From positions 11,263,840-11,327,839 of the forward strand of contig NC_065424.1 in the NCBI RefSeq assembly GCF_024362695.1: a DNA stretch of 64,000 bases, written 5' to 3'. The stretch is from Pectinophora gossypiella. Taxonomy: Eukaryota; Arthropoda; Insecta; Lepidoptera; Gelechiidae. Both the position numbers and the translations under genes were made by a program. Each line of letters begins with the position of its first letter. Position 1 is the stretch's first letter. Under the pieces are notes generated by a model, which was not told where the DNA came from, did no database searches, and was given only the letters and a program-made list of their open reading frames with translations. Of the stretch, positions 17,107 to 29,900 are shown in pieces.

Positions 17107-20100
17107 CTGTGAATTATACATTATAAATTAATTAAAAAGGAGTAAACAGGCAGGCCTAACTCGAACCTTTCTCGATTCCATCGTCAGTTGACGCCACCTA
17201 CCTTAGCACGTTCACTGTTTATGAACCACATATGAGGCAATAAATTTGAAACTCATACGTGCGTGTCCCATATGTGGGGCACATTTTTTCTTGCTATAGT
17301 GTGTCTATGTACATAAATTCCAATGTGTTTAGAAAAATAACGTTGCATGTGAGGGGTTGATGTCTAATATTCAGTTACACAGTGAATGTGTTAAGGAAGA
17401 CCTTGAACTCAACTCACAAAATCAGTATTCTTAGACGTTGCCTCAACCTAAATCTTGAGTTTACTCCAGTGAAGTTAAGTGGAGACATGACGTAATTATT
17501 TCCGTATTAAGTTGACGGCAGATATGGTATGAAGTGCGTAAGCTACCATACAAATACCTAATACACTTTGGACCATAGTGCGAAAACACCCTTAGTCATC
17601 ATCTCCCTAGCGTTATCCCGTTTCCACAGGGTCCGCTTACCTAACCTGAATTTGACAGGCCGTGAAGGCGCTTCCCACCCGTGAAGGGAAAACCAGCCCA
17701 ATACAGGTTAATCACATACCTTCGAAAATGAATTTCTCGGGAATGTGGGTTTCCTCACGATGTTTTCCTTCACCGCTGGGCACGTGATAATCATATTATA
17801 TGATCCAAACATGAATTCGAAAACAAATTCGACAATCATTGGTTTAGGCCTGTGCTGCATTCGAACCTCTCAAAGTGAGAGGCAAGCGTCGTTTTAAGCA
17901 GTAGAAGTACATCTTCAAAACATTTTATCCCCCGGGCTCGTTTAACAGATCTCTCCTCGCGATCTTTTGTTGCCTCTGTTAGTCTGTAACTTCCATGTTG
18001 GGTCGTGTACTAGGTTCAAGATAAATTGTGAAATTCTGATTACTAAATAAAGACAGATCTAAAACTAACGAAAACCTTTATCTGTTTTCTATTTAACTTA
18101 TTTATATGAATTTTAATCAAGAAAAACACAATGATAAGTCCGACATTTTATCACGTTTTTCTATGACGTCACAGTGTGCTTTTTCATACAAATTCCATAG
18201 TAATTTCGTATTTTGACGTTTAGTAAAAAGTAAATGATTTGACTAGTTGGAAACTAGTCTCTTTTTGGTTCCAAACAAAATTATTCCAAATTAGTTTTGA
18301 ATTGTTTTTGTTTTTAGTAAAACCTACTGGATCTAAAATTTTGGGTTAGTAGCTTGGCTTGCTAGGCTTGAACAGAAGGCGATTGGGGCAACCACCGCTC
18401 TAGACGCCCTATCTATGGAGTAATGAAGGCGATTTCTCCACCGACAAGAGCGCAGCTCTTAAATAAAGAAAGAGAGCTTGGCTAAGAGGCTCTAGTTCAA
18501 GGTTTTGAAGAGGTGTCATACCCAGTATCGGTCTCCTCTCTCTTCGCCCCATCCGATGATCTTGACGCTATGCAGCCCAGATTCGATCAGGTTCCCATGT
18601 CTGGTATGCCGGTAGATGCCGTCGCGGTAGTGGAAGAAATCCTGGTACACAGTCATTACAGCTGCAGACAGAAACAGAAAATTACATTAACACATACGTC
18701 ATAAGACATTACAAAAAAAGAAACAAAAAAGGAAAAGAAAACGTTCAGTACGATCTACTCTGAACCGGCGTGCGTGTATGAAACGATTGATGAATGTGGA
18801 GGAAGCAAGAGAAGTGTGTCAGGATCGAAGCAAATGGAATTCCATAGTCTCTGCTTACCCCCGTGGGGAATCCCCTGATTGTCCGAAAAAGTAAGATGAT
18901 TCCGTGCGGAAGGCACGTTAAGCCGTTGGTCCCGGCTATTAGCCGTAAAAACACACCTCCACCGACCCGCAGTGGATATTCGTGATATTTCGTGATGGGG
19001 AAATATCACAAAAATCATATTGTGTGTATTGTATTGCACTAGCATTTCTAAATAGGGTTTACGCCTGTTTTTCGCTTGGAAATCCTACACCAGTTCGTCT
19101 CGGCCGGCGGGGACATTGAACTAAGGGTGGTATTAATAAACTAAACTCAGCTTCGAGACTGCCCTCAAGATCATGTCAATGTGACAGTTCTTATATAAAA
19201 ACAGGGACTTGAGCACGATCTTGAGGGCAGTCTCAGCTGAGATTAGTTTATTAATACCACCCTAAGTAGCATTTCTAAATACGCTAACCCTATTTAGAAA
19301 TGCTAGTGAAATACATCCACGGCCAAGAAAGAAATATCACAAAAATCATATTGTGACCCCTATTCTGGTTAGGAAGTTACAGGCTGATCACCCGATTGTC
19401 AGAAAGTAAGATGATCCTGCGGTTGCTGCAACTCGTCTTTGATTACTCGTGGCCCTGCCCACCCCGTAAGGGATTCCTGGCGTGACTTTATATGTGTATT
19501 ATGTTTCAAAGAAACCCGCAATAAGCAATCGTAGATTAAAGTGCCTATCAACAATTATCTATTATGTTATACCTAGATCTTTGTATGTAATCCCAGAAGT
19601 ACTTCATGAAATCCATTATTACAACAACAAGTTAAGTAGAATTATGCGTTTACTAATTACAGGAAATAGGATACCACTCAAAGATAAGTAATTTATCACG
19701 TTTCCGTCATAGAGTATAAGTAGGTACCATATGTAACTATTTATTAAAATAAAATCACTTTTGGTCATTGCAGGCTGTTCTTCAGAACACCGACCCCGCC
19801 GGCGTGGTCGACGATTTTTATCATTCAGCGCTTTCCGCTATCGACCAAATAGGTTCGATTATTTCTTTCAAATATTATTCCCTCAGACGACGCCCTAAGC
19901 CCAGGTTCGAGCCCAAAATTAAATGGGCACGCCTGTTATCTTAAATTTTGTACCGGGTGAGAGCCCTCAGCACTCCCCATTTGTTAGGCCAAGTAGTTAA
20001 TGCCATTGGCCAATCTACAATAAGCCACGTCGAAAAAAAACAGGCTGATCACCCGATTGTCCGAAAGTAAGACTATTCGTGCTTCGGAGTGCATTTGGTT

Positions 20101-23100
20101 TCCGGCTGCGTGTTTTTCGCTTGTAAAACCTACTAAAGTTCGTCTCGGCCGGCGGAGCGTACCTATTAAACTAGCATTTCTAAATAGGGTTGTTTTTCGC
20201 CAGGAAACCCTACTCCAATACGTCCCAGACGGTGGCGAACGGGAATTAATATTATATCAAGTAGTCTATTATATTCTAGGTTAATATGCGTCCCGGTTAC
20301 TATTTATCTCAGAAGTATGTAGTCAATACATGAGCTATGTCAGGGATCTATGGCGGCTCAGTAACCCGAGGGTTGATGAAGCAGGTCATTGATCTCACAA
20401 TGCACCCAAAAGATGATGAAAATATTTGATATGGAAAATCCGCTCGCTGACTATTCTCCTAATTGCAAGTGTTGTTTCATGACTGGCTCCATACATACCT
20501 ATATAAACTCACGCCCGCAATCCCTAATGCGGTGGACAGAGGTGTTTCGATTTATTTGCTGAGAAGCACTTCTCAGCAACCCTCGGGTTATGGTTTGTTT
20601 TTTTTTTCAAATCAAATCAAAATCAAATGCATTTATTTATTTATTTTCGTTGCATTTTCACCGATTTTAGAGAATACCAAAAAAGTTTGTTATTATTAAG
20701 AGATATTTATAATGATTTATATGTGTACTGATTACGAATAAAATGCCATAGCAGCCACGGAAGCGATAGGACCTTTATAATGAAAACTCTATTGTGTCTA
20801 CAAAAAAAGGAAATATCTGGGAAGTCATAAATAAGCTTTTTATCTTTTAATCTGTTTAAACATTATTGTTTGTTGTTTTATAGCTAACATACCACTGCAC
20901 CTGTTTGCGTGATTTTTGAGGACACAGATAAAAAATGTTGTACAAGGTCGTTCATACTCGTGCTTCCATTTCATGTTTGTTTTTTTATAATCTATACAGT
21001 GTGTTAGTGACACCGTAACGAATACTAAGGGGGATGATTCACCTCATGATTTAATATCGAGTGGAATTTACCGTCGCAAATTTCATGGTTTTCTTGTGTT
21101 CTTTAAAATGCGTCGGCATAATGACAATGGTCCGATTCCTGCAGACACCTCCTAATTTTACTTTAAGTTATACCTGTAATTTTCTTATCCGCCGAAAAGG
21201 AAAGGGACGGATGATTTACAGCTCTTAATTTTAGGTAGAATGAGTAAATGAATGAATAACCCGGGCTAATCAAAAAGGTATCTCGCTGGTGTGTAAACCG
21301 TATGTTGCTGTCAACATAATTCTGGCGAGTTATTGGCCAATGTAAAATTTTTAGACGCTGTTGGTTGTTTTAGATTTGTGCTTAAATTTGACGTGTGTTC
21401 CATAAAATGCTTGTCGATTACCCGTCCCTTTCCTTTTCGGCGGATAAGAAAATTATAGATGTAACCTAAAATTAAATTAGATGGTGTTTACAGGAATTAG
21501 CACCAATATATAGATAGACTCAAAACTTCGCACGAACAGCTTGGGACTTTTTTCTTTCAACTGTACCTACCACTTACACCTGCGTCATAAATCTTTGCCA
21601 CAATCATCATCATCCCCCTAGCATTATCTCGTTTTTCACAGGGTCCGCTTACCTAACCTGACGATTTGACAAATCCGATTTTTTACAAAAGCGACTGCCT
21701 GTCAGACCTTCCAACCCGCGAAGGGAATACTAGCCCAATTCAGGTTAGATCACATACCTCCGAAAATGCATTTCTCATGAATGTGGGTTTCCTCACGATG
21801 TTTTCCTTCACCGCTGAGCACGTGATCATCATTTATGATCCAAACATGAATTCGAAACAATTTCGACAATCATTGGTTTAGGCCTGTGCTGGATTCGACC
21901 CGGGCAACCATGACTCCAGGTCCTCCAGATCGTGAGTCTAGAAAACCGATTCAAAAAGAAATCTTACCCTGGACTGGTCCAGACTCCATGATCTCCCACA
22001 TGATGTCTTTCTCCCGGACGATCCTGTATGGTGGGCTGACTTTGTACTTGGATGTCCTGGTGGGTATACGGGGCGTGCAGCCGGTCTCCAACAGGTTGCC
22101 AGTGATCCTGTATGGACAGGGTTTGACTGCTGCTTTGTACGGGTAGCAGTCCAGATCAACTAGGCTGGAAAGGAACATAGAATAATACTTAAGTAAGTAT
22201 ATCTGTATACCCGTGTTAGTGACATCGTAACGAAAACTTTGAGGAATTAATAGTTAACTAACTTGTAATGTATACTTGATTTAAAAGATGTGTTGCTGTT
22301 GCAGTTTCTTGTCATTTCTTCTCCTCAGCCATAACACCTTGCGAAATGAAGTAAATTCAAAAATGTTACATTGACCTTCAACAAGTTTATCCATGATAAT
22401 TACGTTGAATAAATGATTCTGATTTCTGATTGATAATAGTAAAAAAAAAAAACACAGAAAACAAGTCATGAATTTTGCGACGGAAAATTCCACTTGATAT
22501 CAACTCAGAATCATGGTCCGAATCATCCCCCTCAGTATTCGTTACGATGTCACTGACAACCTGTATATATCTGGGTATTATTATATACTTACTTAAGTAA
22601 AAATAAATACGATAGATAGATAGAAATTGTTTATTATAAAAGGACGCCACACACAAAGACAAGACAATAACATCACTTAAATTTTTTTCACAAAACAGTT
22701 ACAAAAAGCATAGGAGGATGTTCGTTAGAATAATCATTAGGCCCTGCGCAGACGACAGACTATCCGTGACGCACTTTTTAGTCTGTGAAAATATAACCTA
22801 TGCAATTATATGCAGTAACGCGCCGGACTTTTTGCGCGTAGTGTGCGCGCATACGAAGAAATCCTGTCCGAAAACAGAAACTGATGGCTTTGCAGATGGG
22901 GGTCAGTAGAAAAACAGTCAAAAAGGTTTTAAACGAAGACCTTAAGTTGCGAGCATACAAGAAAAAGAGTGGACACTTACTTAATGCCCGCCTGAAAGCA
23001 ATTAGACTCAAAAGATCCCGGTTGTTATTAAAACGGTACGCGAGAAACCGACACCGTGACATACTTTTTACAGACGAAAAAATTTTATGATATAGAAGAA

Positions 23101-23877
23101 AAGTACAATAAGCAAAACGATAGAGTGTACGCAGAGAACTCTGAAGAAGCAGGAAAAAAAGTTCCGCGGGTTCAACATGGGCATCATCCATCTTCAGTGA
23201 TGGTCTGGTTAGGTGTCTCTTACTATGGGCCAACGGAGGTTCATTTCTGCGAAAAAGGTGTCAAAACCAGTGCAAAAGTGTACCAAGAGACGGTTTTGAA
23301 TCGGCTTGTCAAAGATCTGCCCAACACGCTATTTTCAGGACATCATTTCGTGTTCCAGCAGGATTCTGCGCCTGCACACAAAGCCAAAACTACTCAAGCC
23401 TGGTTCGACCATCAAAAAATTGACTTTATTAGACACGAAGATTGGCCTTCCTTCAGTCCGGACCTTAATCCTCTGGATTATAAAATTTGGCAGGTCTTAG
23501 AGAACAAGGTCTGTGCTAAACCCCACAAAAAATTGGCGAGCCTGAAGTCAGCCATAATTAAAGCCGTCGCTGAAATAGACATGAATATGGTGCGTGCTGC
23601 GATAGATGACTGGCCGCGGCGTTTAAGGGAAGTTATTAAAAACAAGGGAGGTCATTTCGAATAATTTTAAGTTATTTTCATTTCTTAATAAATATACTTT
23701 AAATTGATATATATTTTTTTATAAACTTATTGGTACTTTTTATTTTATCACTATTTTCATATATGACAGAACTTTGGGACCGACTACGTATATTATATGT
23801 ACAGAAATTACCTTCTAAATAAAAATACCCATATTTTTTTTAACAATCAATCAATCAATCAATGTGTGTGTGTGTGT

Positions 23878-23927
<50 letters not shown>

Positions 23928-26900
23928 GTGTGTGTGTGTGTTATTTTCTTTCTTTCTTTCTTTTCTTTCTTTATCATTTTACCCATATTGCCCCGCGAAG
24001 TTCCAGGCTACGTCGATGTGCCCGCCGTCGCATCCCCTCTGGCCCCTCACGTTGCATGACAACAGGCTCTGAGGACTCAGCACCATACTCTCAGCTCCGT
24101 TGGACTGGATGGCGAACCTGGAATAATTCAATCAATCAAATACTTATCCTTCATTGCACACCCTCCCGGAATCCTCCTGGTTTCTTAACCCGTTGGGGAA
24201 ATATCACAAAAATTACTTCGTGATCCCTAGTTTGGTTAGGACATTACAGGCTGATCACCTGATTGTCCGAAAGTAAGATGATCCGTGCTTCGGAAGGCAC
24301 GTTAAGCCGTTGGTCCCTACTTATTGATGTAAGTAAGTAGTCGTTACATGAGCTATGTCAGGCGCCGTTGGCGGCTCAATAGTAACCCTGACACCAGGGT
24401 TGATGAGGTTGGTAACTTCACAACCCACACGATAGAAGAAGATTGCATACATGTCGTCCAAACCGTATCCGGAGACAGCGACTCCTAAATATCTATCCCG
24501 GGTCGTTGTTGTGGTGGGCTCTGATGTGGCTGGCGAAACCAACATACAAACATTTATAAAACATTTAGCAACAGTACAAATGTGCGGCCATAAAGCTCTG
24601 AAAAAAAATTCAATTAAAATAAAATAAAAAAGAATAATAAAGAAACTCTCATTTCAAAAATTATACAAATAGAAATCAATATGTTTGGCACTTTTCAGTC
24701 TAAATTACATACCTATACATATACGTCCCACTGCTGGGCACAGGCCTCCCATTAATCAACCGGAGGGGGTATGGAGCATACTCCACCACGCTGCTCCACT
24801 GCGGGTTGGTGGAGGTTTTTTACGGCTAATAGCCGGGACCAACGGCTTAACGTGCCCTCCGAAGCACGGAATCATCTTACTTTTTCGGACAATCAGGTGA
24901 TTCAAGCCTGAAAAGTCCTTACAAAACAAAGGACAGTCTCACAAAGTGATTTCGACAATGTGTTTAACTTATGTTAAATTTTTAGGTAAGTACTTATTAA
25001 AAACAGCCAAACTTATTCTTGTAACAAAACGATTAATGTCATGGGATAGTCAGGGGTACATCCATCGAAAGATGAACTAAGTACCCACAACGGGAGCGGT
25101 GGTACCCTATGACGTAAATTTAATTAAAAAAAGTGTCACACATTTAAATAAAATGCAAAAAAAAGAAAAAATGAACGAGAAAACGATTAACGCTCCAGAA
25201 TTAGGTGAGGCAACCCTATTTTTCTCGAAAGCCTATTCAAATCATCATCATCATCATCAGCCCATTAACGTCCCCACTGCTGGGGCACGGGCCCTCCCTA
25301 TGGATGGATAGGGAGATCGGGCCTAAAACAATCACGCAGGCCCAGTGCGGATTGAGGATTACTGCTAATGCAGCCGGGACCAACGGCTTAACGTGCCTTC
25401 CGAAGCACGGAGGAGCTCGAGATGAAAACTTTTTTTTTTGTGGTCACCCATCCTATGCCGGCCTTTGCGAAAGTTGCTTAACTTCAACAATCGCAGACCG
25501 AGCGCGTTTACCGCTGCGCCACCGAGCTCCTCAAATATAGACTATAAACTGGTCCCATCGTGGTAGTCGATGACGTAGGGCATATCACGGTCCGCTCTCC
25601 TATTTCGCGCGTGAAAACTCTTTAATACATCGCTATATGTTTGATTTAACCGCAACACGCGCCGCCCAACCCTACGAACAAGACCTTATGAACTCCAACA
25701 ATTCTACTCAGCAGTCCAAGTAGTACCACTGCCCATTGTTCAACAGGTCTTGACTCATAGCAGAAACATCTGCATGTAAATATGATGCGATCAATAGGTG
25801 CGCCTTGCAAAATATGTCGAGCCGTTTAAAACCGTAACTGTAATAGTTATTTAGTTGCAAATTAGGTGTCTACTGGCGTTGAATAAAGAATAAGTCATGG
25901 AAGTCTTTAAATAGGCTCCGGACACAGGTTGGCCGCTGCAAGGATAATCTCTGCAGGTTGTTTGTGAGTGTGGAGTATCACCACAAACTATGGCTCACCT
26001 TTTGTGCTGTCCTAAGTGCCCTAACACCTGCATTATTAAAGACTTTTACGAAGCCACTGACAATGCCGTAAGCGTGGCCAAATATTGGTCAGCAAAAATT
26101 TAGTATCGATCGCCATCGACTCGCAAAGAAGAAAAAGAATAAGTAATACTACATAGAGGGTGTTTGTGACTCCCTATGGTTACGGAGCCATGGCCCAGTT
26201 GGTAGAACGCTTGCCTCTCACTATGAGGACGCAGGTTCGAATCCGGCACAGGCATAAACTAACGATTGTCCACAAACCACGGGGCTGTCAAGTAATACAA
26301 ACAAGATCATAATAGGGTAGTTTTCAACTAGTCGAATCGGTTACTTTTTACTAAACGTCAAAACACGAAATTATATGGAATTTGTATAAAAAAGCAACCT
26401 GTGACGTCATAGAAAATGTCGCCCTTATTATTACGTTTTTCTTGTTTAAAATTCATAAATAAGTGAAATAGAAAAAGTCGTTTGATTTTCACCTTTAGAC
26501 TTGTCTTTATTTAGTCATCTTTGACCTAGAAAACTACCCAATTATTAATAGGTATGTATGAACTTTGGTACCTTGTCACATTAACTTTTTTGACAAATCG
26601 AACTGTGAGTCTCACATCATCAGCCCATTAACGTCCCCACTGCTGGGGCACGGGCCTTCCCTATGGATGGATAGGGAGATCGGGCCTTAAACCATCACGC
26701 GGGCCCAGTGCGGATTGACGGTTATTAACGACTGCTAATGCAGCCGGGACCAACAGCTTAACGTGCCTTCCGAAGCACGGAGGAGCTCGAGATGAAAACT
26801 TTTTTTTTTGTGGTTACCCATCCTATGACCGGCCTTTGCGAAAGTTGCTTAACTTCAACAATCGCAGACCGAGCGCGTTTACCGCTGCGCCACCGAGCTC

Positions 26901-29900
26901 CGACTCCGACTCCGACTGTGAGTCTCACTCAATGTCAAATAAGTTAGTGCGACAGAGTCCTAAAGTAGGTAAGTACATACGAATAAGACATGATGCAGCC
27001 ATCTTACCGACCAAGAAAACCAGCGAGCTAAATATAACCGTAGAGGACCCTTAAGGCTAGGGTTGCCATCCGTCCGGGTTTCTCCGGATTTGTCCTAGTT
27101 AAGAGGGCATCCGGGGAGCGTCCGGGGAAGGTTTCATTTGTAAACCGGGTTTTAAAAAAAAAATAAAAAAAATTTGGGCCGCCCGCGAGACACGCACTAT
27201 GCTCGCACGCACACCACGATCAACAGACGAACCAAGTATATTTATATGTTTTTGTTTAATATTTTAATAAGGTTTTGTTTTCTCATTTCAAGAATTAAAA
27301 AAGCTGATTTATATAAACAAATTGTAACAAATTGTAATATTATTTAGTTTTGTTAAAATAATGAATGAATAAAAAAAGGTGATTTATGACATTTTCAACT
27401 GTTTTGAATATGTTTAAAAGGTCTTGTTGGCATGTCCGGCTTTCGGACTCTAAAATCCGGGGTTTTCACGCGTATTGTCCTGTTTTCCAAATTTTAGAGA
27501 TGGCAACCCTACTTAAGGCGTATGTCGCTGTTAAGTGAAGTGGCGTCGCTGTTTGCACTTTAAGCAACTTCACTTTGGAACAAGGCAAAAAATATCTTCA
27601 CTACAAAGCGAGGTCATTGTATTTTACTTACTAGGTATATTAATGTCGTGGCCAGATCTTAGAATTGATCATTTCATGATGTATTCGACCATTTCATGAC
27701 ATGGTCACATTTCATGGAATAGCCAACTTAAGTTGACCATATCGTTGAAACGTCAACGTTTAATGATATTTCAATCAATGGCCATATCGTTAATGCAGGC
27801 GGTGTCCATGCTATGTGGTGTAATAAAAATTCGAATAGTCGATTAATAAGGTTCGAATTTATTTACGAAATTGATATGGAAAAATTGTACAATTATATTG
27901 ATAAATCGACTATAATGTCAATAAAGTTTTAAATATAATCGACACCAGCGCCTCTACCGGTGGATAATGTTACTAATTTTACGATATGATTGCCAACGTT
28001 TGGCCATATTATTATCATGAAGTAAAATACATTTAGTCGACCTTGAAAATGAAGATGTTACCTGTCAGAAGCGATGCTGGCAATGGAGACGGCCCAGTCA
28101 GACCCACACCACCCCTGGTCCATGATAGGTGATATGAACCTAGGCCAATGTTTGCGCGCGTCAAAGTTGCGAGGGTATTCGATGTCTTCGTTGTACTGGA
28201 TGGCGCCCATGCGACGTGTGTCCCGGTCTAGTGGCAAGGTTCCTGTAGGAAAAAAAGAGACAGGTATAAGGTCAATATTTTTAGTAACATAAACATATCA
28301 TTTTTTTTTTTTTTTTATTCTTATTTTTAACGAGGCTTTGAACACCCTATGTGATCATGCCAGCCTCATAGGTGCTTTCGTGTACCTATCCCTTAGACAA
28401 GGGATTGGTCAACCAGATAGTATAAACTAAAAGCCTTATTTGATAGTGGCTCTGCCAACCAGCAATTGACTGCTCCGTTGCCAAGAGAAATCACACCTTG
28501 AGAGCGAAAAACCTTTCTTCTCACGTCTATATTCCGGGCACATTCCAACAAAACGTGGTAAAGGTCATCGACCATATGACAGACATGGCACAGAGGTGAA
28601 GGTTTAATACCCATTAAATGATAAAACTTATTTGTTGGGATGTGTCCGGAACGAAGCCTGAGAGCTGAAATCAATAGCTTCCTACTGAGGTTGGCATTCT
28701 CAAACCAAGGAGTCCATAGCGGACTTGCCTGGATGGTCCTGTACCAGACTCCAACACCCCTTGCCAATGACAATTCACCAAAGTGATACTCCCATTTTTC
28801 CAAACATCTTTTTCTAATGACAGGAATAAGTTCACTGGCATAGGGTTTCGAATCAAGAACCGACCCATCCATTACAGCAGCTTTTGCAAGTAAACATATC
28901 ATAAACAGCCTATTCACGTCCCACTGATGGGCACAGGCCTCCCCTCGCACTGTGGGTTAGTGGAGGTGTTTGGGCTTACTAGCTCGGGATCAAATCAAAT
29001 CAAATCTTATATCTCACTTTTTCTGACAATCGGGTGATTCAATCCTGCAATATATATACGTGCTTCTCAACTGGACTACTTCTTCTATCGTGTGGGTTGT
29101 GAGGTGGAGTACCAACCTCATCAATCTTGGTGTCAGGGTTACTATTGAGCCGCCAAAGGCCCCTGCCATGGCTCATGTAACGACTACTTACTTACATCAG
29201 TACTTTGGCGGCTCAATAACAACACTGACACCAGGGTGGATGACCACAAAAATTACAATCACTTTGAACCACATTGTGTGACCATAGAATAAGGAATAAT
29301 TATGACTTCAGAATATCTTTTTTTTATGTTAAATTACCATGTTTTAAACAAATAAATGATTATGAAAAACAGCCCAAATAATGGAAAATCCATTGAGAAA
29401 ACGATGAGGAAATATCACAAAGTTAACATAAATGACACGTGTTACGAATACCAAAACGTGAAAATTACGAAGTAGATTCATGGTACATTAGTCACTAATG
29501 ATTAAGTATGACAATACAGCTTACTGTGTCACAATATTTCTGTGTCATTGTTTTATAAAAAAAAGGCAAAGCAGGCGCCAAGTGGAAAAACCCCTCAGCG
29601 CTCCCCATTCGTCCGGCCAAGTAGTCAATGCCATCTGCGGCAAATCTACAATAAGTCACGTCTTAAAAAGGTGGAAAAAAAATTAGAACGTTAATTTAGC
29701 AGAGCCTGCCTTTTCTTAATGTGACTTAAAGTAGATTTGCCGCATATGGGATTGACTACTCGGCCGGACAAATGGAAAACGCTTCTCTCACCCGGTACAA
29801 AATTTAAAACAACAGTTGGGTGCGAACCTCGGCCCGTCACCAGGTTGTAGCTAGAAAACGTATCTCCGTAGAGAATTAAGGTTAGGTTACACAGTGCGAG

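Noticed and set aside
22778..23233. 151-codon minus-strand frame across the mariner relic
   Set aside because: It is antisense to the transposase and has no recognisable motif.
23797..24223. Cys/Val-repeat proteins over the (TG)n array
   Set aside because: Low-complexity translation of a microsatellite; the same holds for 46619-46996.
25205..25540. 111-codon frame, and similar frames at 4188, 24685, 34118 and 56403
   Set aside because: They are translations of SINE B or C bodies.
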